From NCBI GenBank assembly GCA_903828515.1, contig CAIKMD010000007.1, positions 434,001 through 498,000 on the forward strand: DNA of 64,000 bases. The letters are read 5' to 3'. This DNA comes from an uncultured Rhodospirillales bacterium. GTDB taxonomy: Bacteria > Pseudomonadota > Alphaproteobacteria > ATCC43930 > CGMCC-115725. Both the position numbers and the translations under genes were made by a program. The notes beneath the pieces were generated by a model. It searched no databases and was not told where the DNA came from. It saw nothing but the letters and a program-made list of their open reading frames with translations. The stretch's first letter is position 1. Each line of letters begins with the position of its first letter. Shown here piece after piece: positions 59,022 to 64,000 of the stretch.

Positions 59022-60782
59022 TCAGGCGGCTTTTTTCAGTTCCGCGCGTTTTTTCGCGGTCGCCTCCTGATCGACCACGAAGGTCGCCGGGTCGAGGATC
59101 ACGCCGTAGAGTTCGGCTGCCGCCTTGATCGAGACATAGCCCTGGCGAACGTCCTCGCGCACGGATTCGATGGCGCGTTCCCACGGATTGCCGTAACCGC
59201 CGCCGCCGCCCGAGCGGACCTGGAAGGCGTCGCCGTCTTTCCTCAGGTCGAAGATCATCTTGGCGTTGGTGTAATCGTCGCGCCATTGGCCGTCGATGCG
59301 GGTGGCCAGTGCGTTGCCGCCGCCTTCGAGACCACCCTTCAAACCCCAGGGCTTGCAATGAACGCGGTCGATCTGGCTGTTGACGGTGATGTGCGATCGC
59401 GCGCGCGAGGTGCGCTCGACGCCGAGCCCGCCGCGAAACTTGCCGGCGCCGCCCGAATCCTGGATCAGCGAATAACTTTCCACCACGACGGGGAATTTTG
59501 CCTCGGTCTGCTCGTTCGGGCTGTTGTGCGTGTCGCCGTCGTTGATGCACACGGTGGCGGAGATGCCGTCCTGGTTGTGCTTGGCGCCCCAGCCGCCGCC
59601 CGGCAGCGACGTGCCGCCGATGAAGAACTCGCGCGTTTTCGGATAGATGCCGTGGACATTAACCGAGAGCAGGTCGGCGTGATGACCGGCGATCGCGCGC
59701 TCGGGGATGGCGTCGCTCATCGCCTTGAACACGGTGTCGATCACCGTCATCGGATAGGTCATCCATTTGCGCATCGGCGCCGGGCGCACGGCGCTGACGA
59801 TCTTGCCCGCCGGGACGATCGACTTGAGATTGCGGAACGAGCCATCATTCACCGGGTAGTCGGTCGGCGAGGTCAGGCACTTGAAGGCGACCTGGGTGCA
59901 GCCGACACCGGTGGTCTGACCGGAATTGTAGAAGCCGCGCACCTGCGGGCTGATCTCGCTGAGGTCGATGCTCATCTCGTCGCCTTTGACGGTGACGGTG
60001 ACCTTGATCGGCACGCGCTTGGCCACGTCGACACCGTCGTCGTCCATGTAGGACTCGGCTTGGTAGGTGCCGTCGGGAATCGAAAGGGTGCGGGCGCGGG
60101 CCTTCGCCTCGGAATGGTCCATGATCGCGACGATGCTGTCGAGCACCGGCTGGACCCCGTAGCGTTCGAGCAGTTGTTGGAAGCGGCGCTCGCCGGTCTT
60201 CACCGCCGCGACCTGCGCGCGCAGATCGCCCATCGCGCGACTGGGAATGCGGACGTTCATCTTGATGATGTCGATGAGGTCTTCGTTGACCACGCCGGCA
60301 TCCTGGTATTTGCAGATCGGAATCTGCAGGCCCTCGGCGTAGATGTCGGTGCCGGCGCCCCGCAGCGCGCCGCCGATGTCGAGCCAGTGCGCCATGCAGC
60401 ATGAAAACCCGACCAGTTCGTTCTTGTGGAAGATCGGCAGGGTCAGGGTGACGTGATTGAGGTGGCTGCCCGTCGTGTAGGCGTCATTGGTCACGTAAAT
60501 GTCGCCGGGCTTCATCGCGTCGAGCCCATAATGCCGGATCTTCGACTGAACCGTCTCGGCCATGCCGCGAATGAACATCGGCAGGCCGAGGCCGATCGAC
60601 ACGGTTTCGCCCTTCGCCGTGAAGAGGCCTGTGGTGAAGTCCAGCGCCTCATAGATGATGACGTTGTACGCGGTGCGCATGAGGTTGGTCTTCATTTCCT
60701 CAGTCACCGCGATCACCGCGTTGCGGACGATCTCGGTGACGACCGGATCGGCCTGCGCGGTGCGTTGTTCTTGGCTGTCCAT
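59022..60782 (-). CDS. Hydantoinase B/oxoprolinase (HyuB-like) subunit
   Basis: A 586-residue protein of the HyuB family. Landmarks: PVVTEIVRNAVIAVTEEMKT, NVIIYEALDFTTGLFTAKGE, KPGDIYVTNDAYTTGSHLNH, RGFYNSGQTTGVGCTQVAFK, and the Gly-rich end VRSGGGGGYGNPWERAIE. Family enzymes cleave or carboxylate hydantoins, 5-oxoproline or acetone-type substrates together with a HyuA ATPase subunit. No hyuA is encoded beside it in the window, which is unusual. It lies between an ABC importer and an alpha/beta hydrolase, so the cluster probably imports and degrades one compound. Confidence 0.87.
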   Translation of the reverse strand: MDSQEQRTAQADPVVTEIVRNAVIAVTEEMKTNLMRTAYNVIIYEALDFTTGLFTAKGETVSIGLGLPMFIRGMAETVQSKIRHYGLDAMKPGDIYVTNDAYTTGSHLNHVTLTLPIFHKNELVGFSCCMAHWLDIGGALRGAGTDIYAEGLQIPICKYQDAGVVNEDLIDIIKMNVRIPSRAMGDLRAQVAAVKTGERRFQQLLERYGVQPVLDSIVAIMDHSEAKARARTLSIPDGTYQAESYMDDDGVDVAKRVPIKVTVTVKGDEMSIDLSEISPQVRGFYNSGQTTGVGCTQVAFKCLTSPTDYPVNDGSFRNLKSIVPAGKIVSAVRPAPMRKWMTYPMTVIDTVFKAMSDAIPERAIAGHHADLLSVNVHGIYPKTREFFIGGTSLPGGGWGAKHNQDGISATVCINDGDTHNSPNEQTEAKFPVVVESYSLIQDSGGAGKFRGGLGVERTSRARSHITVNSQIDRVHCKPWGLKGGLEGGGNALATRIDGQWRDDYTNAKMIFDLRKDGDAFQVRSGGGGGYGNPWERAIESVREDVRQGYVSIKAAAELYGVILDPATFVVDQEATAKKRAELKKAA

Positions 60783-60796
60783 GATGCGCGGAAATC

Positions 60797-61900
60797 CTAT
60801 TGCTTCAGGGCCAGGCAGTGCTCGACCGGGAAGTTGAGCCGCACCTGCGCGCCGCGCGCCACGGCGGCCGAGGGCTGGAGCTGCAGGCGGACGCGCTCGG
60901 CGCCGACGGTGACGACGCAATCGATCAGGTTGCCGACATAGACCACGGTATCGACCGTGCCGGCGAACTGGTTGAGGGCGGCTCCGCCCTGATCGACCAT
61001 CAGGGCGACGTTCTCGGGCCGGATCGCCACGGTGACGTCTTCGCCGGCGGCGGCGCTGACGTCGAGGCGACAATGCATGGTGCCGATCTTCGTCTCGACC
61101 ATCGCGGTCGAGCTGCCGTTGCTGCCCGCGACCGACGAGACCTTGCCGGTGAGGAAGTTCGAACGGCCGATGAAGTCGGCGACGAAGGCGCCGGTGGGCT
61201 TCGAATAGATTTCGGCGGGCGCGCCCTCCTGGACGATCTTGCCGTCGTTCATCACCGCCATGACGTCGGACATGGTCAATGCCTCGATTTGCTCGTGGGT
61301 GACGAACAGGGTGGTGACGCCCAGGCGTTCGACGACCTGGCGGATTTCAAAGCGCATTTCCTCGCGCAATTTCGCGTCGAGGTTCGATAGCGGTTCGTCG
61401 AGCAGCAGGACGCGCGGCTCGGAGACGAGCGCGCGGGCGAGCGCAAGGCGCTGCTGCTGTCCGCCCGAGAGATAAGGGGCGGGGCGATCTTCGAGACCGG
61501 CGAGATGCACCAAGGCCAGGGCCTTGCCGACGCGCTCCTTGATTTCGGCGCGGCCGGGCTTCGGCTTCTTGTGGCGCAACGGGAACGCGACGTTCTCGAA
61601 CACGGTCATGTGCGGCCAAATCGCGTAGGACTGGAACACCATGCCGATGTTGCGATTATGCGGCGGAACCCAGATGCCCTTTTCCGACGAATAGACGATT
61701 TCGCCGCCGATCGAGATTTCGCCGGAGTCAGGCCGCTCGAGACCGGCGACGCAGCGAAGCATTGTCGTCTTGCCGCAGCCCGAGGGACCGAGCAGCGTGT
61801 AAAATTGGCCTTGGCGAATATCGAGCGACACGCCTTTCACCGCTTGATGCTCGCCGTGAGCCGTGCGGTAGGTCATACACAGATTGCGAATCTCGATCAT
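60797..61900 (-). CDS. ABC transporter ATP-binding protein (FbpC/PotA type)
   Basis: A 367-residue ATPase of a binding-protein-dependent importer. Walker A is LLGPSGCGKTTMLRCVAGLE, the signature LSGGQQQRLALARALVSEP, and Walker B VLLLDEPLSNLDAKLREEMR, followed by the H-loop FVTHEQ. The C-terminal 130 residues form a TOBE domain, which in this class binds effectors. It couples to the fused permease encoded 19 bases upstream. Similar ATPases serve ferric iron, polyamine, phosphonate or thiamine importers, so the substrate cannot be stated. Confidence 0.92.
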   Translation of the reverse strand: MIEIRNLCMTYRTAHGEHQAVKGVSLDIRQGQFYTLLGPSGCGKTTMLRCVAGLERPDSGEISIGGEIVYSSEKGIWVPPHNRNIGMVFQSYAIWPHMTVFENVAFPLRHKKPKPGRAEIKERVGKALALVHLAGLEDRPAPYLSGGQQQRLALARALVSEPRVLLLDEPLSNLDAKLREEMRFEIRQVVERLGVTTLFVTHEQIEALTMSDVMAVMNDGKIVQEGAPAEIYSKPTGAFVADFIGRSNFLTGKVSSVAGSNGSSTAMVETKIGTMHCRLDVSAAAGEDVTVAIRPENVALMVDQGGAALNQFAGTVDTVVYVGNLIDCVVTVGAERVRLQLQPSAAVARGAQVRLNFPVEHCLALKQ

Positions 61901-61919
61901 GATGCGACATCACCTCTCT

Positions 61920-63671
61920 TCAACGCATTGCAATCATACCCGCGCGGCGGGCAACGAACCAGTAGAGCAATAAAACCGGCAGCATCAGCGCCAGCATGAT
62001 GAGCGCCGCCGCCGAGGCCGAGCCGTAAGCCGAGGCCTGAACGAAACCCCACACCAAATAGGAGAACGGCAGGTTGTTGGTCGTCGAGATCACGACCGGC
62101 AGGGTCAATTCACGATAGGTCAGCAGCGCGATCCATATCCAGGCATAGAGCAGCGTAGGCGCGAGGAGTGGGATCAGCACGCGGTAGAGAACGCCGGCGG
62201 TGGCGGCGCCGCACACTTGCGCGGATTCCTCGAGCTCTTTGTGAATTTGAATCAGCGCGCCGTTGGTCATGCGCGTGCCGTAACTGATCCGCGCGACGAC
62301 ATAGACCAGCACCAGGATCCAGATCGTGCCGTAGATCGGCGCGTAATTGCGCAGCACGAACAGCGCCAGCAGCAGCGCCGCGACGCTGAACACGATCGCC
62401 GGAACCGCGAGCGGCAGGAAGGCGATGAAATCGAACCAGCCGCGGAAGCGGATCTTGGTGCGCAGCACGACCCAGGAAATCGCCACGCTGATGATCAGCG
62501 TCACGGTCGGCACGATGAGCATCAGCACGAGGGTGTGCGTCCCGGCGCGCCACAACAGTTCTTTCGGCATGTTCTGGAAATTGCGCAGCGACAGTTGCGC
62601 CCAGGCGGCGGCGGACGGGGTTTGCAGATAGGGCAGCAGCGCCGCCCAGATCAGCGTGAGCAGCGGCATGAGCTGGGCAACAATGAAATACGCGGCGACG
62701 AACAGCACCGCCAGCGGCTTCAGGGCGCCGAGCTTGGCGATGCGCGGGCGATAGCCTTTGCCGGTCACCACCGCGTATTTCGGCGCCTGGGCCTGCGCCT
62801 TGCGATAGGCCCAGCTCAGCCCGGCGGCGACGAATGCCATGATCACGCTCAGCGTCGCGACGTTGCCGTATTCGGGCGCGCCCTCGGACGGACTGAGCAC
62901 CCAGAACACATAGGTCGAGAAGGTGAAGATGCGGGTGGTCAGGCCGAGGATCGCCGGCACGTCGAACGCGGCGAAGCCGATCGTCGCGATATAGATCGCC
63001 GACGCCAGAAGCCCGGGCCAGATCACCCGCAGCGTGATGCGAAAGACGGCCTGAAACGGGCGGGCGCCGCTCATCGCCGCGGCCTCTTCGAGCGCCGGGT
63101 CCATCGAGCGCAACACCACCGCGTTCATCACGAAGGCGAGCGGCGCGAGGTTCATGCCCTCGATGACGCCCATCGAGAAGATGTTCGAGACATTGAACGG
63201 CGCGTTCTCGAGACCGAAGACGGCCATCAGTGCCTGGTTGATCATGCCGATCTTCGGATGCAGCAGGAACACCCAGCCCATCGCGACGGCAAAACCGGGG
63301 ATCAGCAGCGCCATCGTCATCAGTGTGAAGACGACCGGCTTGCCGGGGAAATCCGTCCGCTCCATCAGCCAGGCGAGCGGCAGCGCGAGCGCCAGCGCGA
63401 CGGTCAGGGTGACGCCCGAGAACAGCGCGGTGTTGGCGAGCACGCGATAGGTAAAGCTGTCGAAGAAGATGTGGCGGTAATGATCGAGCGTGTAGACGAG
63501 CGCGGGGTCGCCCGGCGTGCCTTCGGTGAAAGACAGCCAGAAGATGATCGCGAGCAGCACGAGGATCGCGAAGGATGCGAGAATCGTGAGGCCGATCATC
63601 CCGGCGGAGGCGACGTCGAATCTCAACCCCTGCCGCCGTTCGGTCACGCGTTCCGCTACGATCGTCGCCAT
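61920..63671 (-). CDS. ABC transporter permease, fused two-domain (FbpB type)
   Basis: A 583-residue integral membrane protein with two tandem permease domains (each about six membrane segments). Each has an EAA loop, visible as EEAAAMSGARPFQAVFRITL in the first half and ESAQVCGAATAGVLYRVLIP in the second. It forms the full translocation channel, as in FbpB-type iron and some organic-acid or phosphonate importers. It lies between the substrate-binding protein gene, upstream by 12 bases, and the ATPase gene. Confidence 0.92.
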   Translation of the reverse strand: MATIVAERVTERRQGLRFDVASAGMIGLTILASFAILVLLAIIFWLSFTEGTPGDPALVYTLDHYRHIFFDSFTYRVLANTALFSGVTLTVALALALPLAWLMERTDFPGKPVVFTLMTMALLIPGFAVAMGWVFLLHPKIGMINQALMAVFGLENAPFNVSNIFSMGVIEGMNLAPLAFVMNAVVLRSMDPALEEAAAMSGARPFQAVFRITLRVIWPGLLASAIYIATIGFAAFDVPAILGLTTRIFTFSTYVFWVLSPSEGAPEYGNVATLSVIMAFVAAGLSWAYRKAQAQAPKYAVVTGKGYRPRIAKLGALKPLAVLFVAAYFIVAQLMPLLTLIWAALLPYLQTPSAAAWAQLSLRNFQNMPKELLWRAGTHTLVLMLIVPTVTLIISVAISWVVLRTKIRFRGWFDFIAFLPLAVPAIVFSVAALLLALFVLRNYAPIYGTIWILVLVYVVARISYGTRMTNGALIQIHKELEESAQVCGAATAGVLYRVLIPLLAPTLLYAWIWIALLTYRELTLPVVISTTNNLPFSYLVWGFVQASAYGSASAAALIMLALMLPVLLLYWFVARRAGMIAMR

Positions 63672-63683
63672 ACCACTTTCAAC

Positions 63684-64000
63684 TCACTGACGGACGAGCT
63701 TGGCGAGTTCGGCATTGGCCGTGTCGAGCCCCGGATGGGAACGCCACCACTCGATTGAAACATCGACGAACTTCGCGCCCTTCGCGCCGTAATTGGCGAT
63801 TTCCTGACGCATGTGGCTGTCCGGAAAATCGGCGAGGTCGGTGCCCTGGATGTCCCACATCATCTTGGCCTGACCTTCTTGCGTCAGGATATAGAGGATG
63901 AAAAGGATTGCCGCGTTCGGATGTTCGGCATGGGTGAACACGGCGAGATAATTATAGCGCCGCTGCGCCATGTCGATCATGACCTGGTTGGCGAGGATGC
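63684..64000 (-). CDS. Extracellular solute-binding protein, C-terminal part (cut by window edge)
   Basis: The last 105 or so codons of a gene that begins beyond position 64000. The visible part, with YNYLAVFTHAEHPNAAILFI then LYILTQEGQAKMMWDIQGTD and a closing VDVSIEWWRSHPGLD, fits the end of a periplasmic binding protein of the iron/polyamine-type family, where AAxLFxxYxLTxEGQ is common. It is the first gene of the importer operon as seen here and would set substrate specificity. Confidence 0.8.
   Translation of the reverse strand, partial: ILANQVMIDMAQRRYNYLAVFTHAEHPNAAILFILYILTQEGQAKMMWDIQGTDLADFPDSHMRQEIANYGAKGAKFVDVSIEWWRSHPGLDTANAELAKLVRQ

Noticed and set aside
62217-63758. 513-codon plus-strand open frame
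   Set aside because: It is antisense to the ABC permease and very rich in Gln, Arg and His, as expected of the complement of hydrophobic codons.

Overview
The window is a dense, GC-rich piece of bacterial chromosome, most likely from an alphaproteobacterium. I cannot fix the order; a Rhodospirillales-like or Micropepsales-like lineage would fit. The grounds are alphaproteobacterial gene blocks: a MoxR/DUF58/BatA-DUF4159 operon divergent from DUF1285-NUDIX-DUF6111-CCA transferase, a petABC cytochrome bc1 operon, MarR plus OmpR regulators resembling PetP/PetR, a phasin with PhaR-like sites, and an alphaproteobacterial-type EF-G paralogue. No rRNA, tRNA, CRISPR array, transposase or prophage gene was seen. 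Genes are tightly packed, with many ATGA or TGATG start/stop overlaps. Long antisense open frames are common because of the base composition, and I left them out.

Layout. 1-3.1 kb: two small exported or membrane proteins, an FAD monooxygenase and a tandem pair of periplasmic paralogues. 3.3-7.4 kb: release factor 3, a luciferase-like oxidoreductase, and psd-pssA for phosphatidylethanolamine synthesis. 7.5-14.4 kb: the MoxR operon, with an inverted pair of REP-like repeats inside it. 14.4-18.3 kb: DUF1285, NUDIX, DUF6111, cca, hemF, trmL. 18.4-21.1 kb: petABC. 21.1-21.6 kb: a DUF559 nuclease gene framed by inverted REP-like repeats. 21.7-24.4 kb: methionine salvage (mtnP, mtnA) and a dienelactone hydrolase. 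24.5-32.6 kb: two minus-strand operons, prs-rplY-pth-ychF and hldD-lgt-midA-pgeF-lipoprotein. 32.6-36.3 kb: ubiK, ybjN, proC, a TetR/COQ9-like regulator, a phasin and an orphan HATPase. 36.4-39.9 kb: MarR/response regulator/histidine kinase divergent from ilvE. 40-48.3 kb: a minus-strand run uvrB, SDR, uvrC, pgsA, mobB, moeA, moaD, moaE. 48.4-54.7 kb: an aminotransferase, a carboxymuconolactone decarboxylase-like protein, a second dienelactone hydrolase, an EF-G-like GTPase, msrP and a glycine-zipper lipoprotein. 54.7-56.4 kb: a three-gene HPr-rel-A type cassette. 56.5-58.2 kb: small membrane proteins and DoxX. 58.2-64 kb: an alpha/beta hydrolase, a hydantoinase-B-like protein and an ABC importer, the last cut by the window edge.

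The most unusual content is: (i) the compact cassette of an HprK-like kinase, a PqqD-like chaperone and a six-cysteine exported protein, which looks like an uncharacterised peptide or protein modification system; (ii) the DUF559 nuclease gene nested between two 65-bp inverted structured repeats, whose stop codon and last residues are supplied by the repeat; and (iii) a MarR-type palindrome that covers both the MarR start codon and the -35 box of the divergent ilvE gene.
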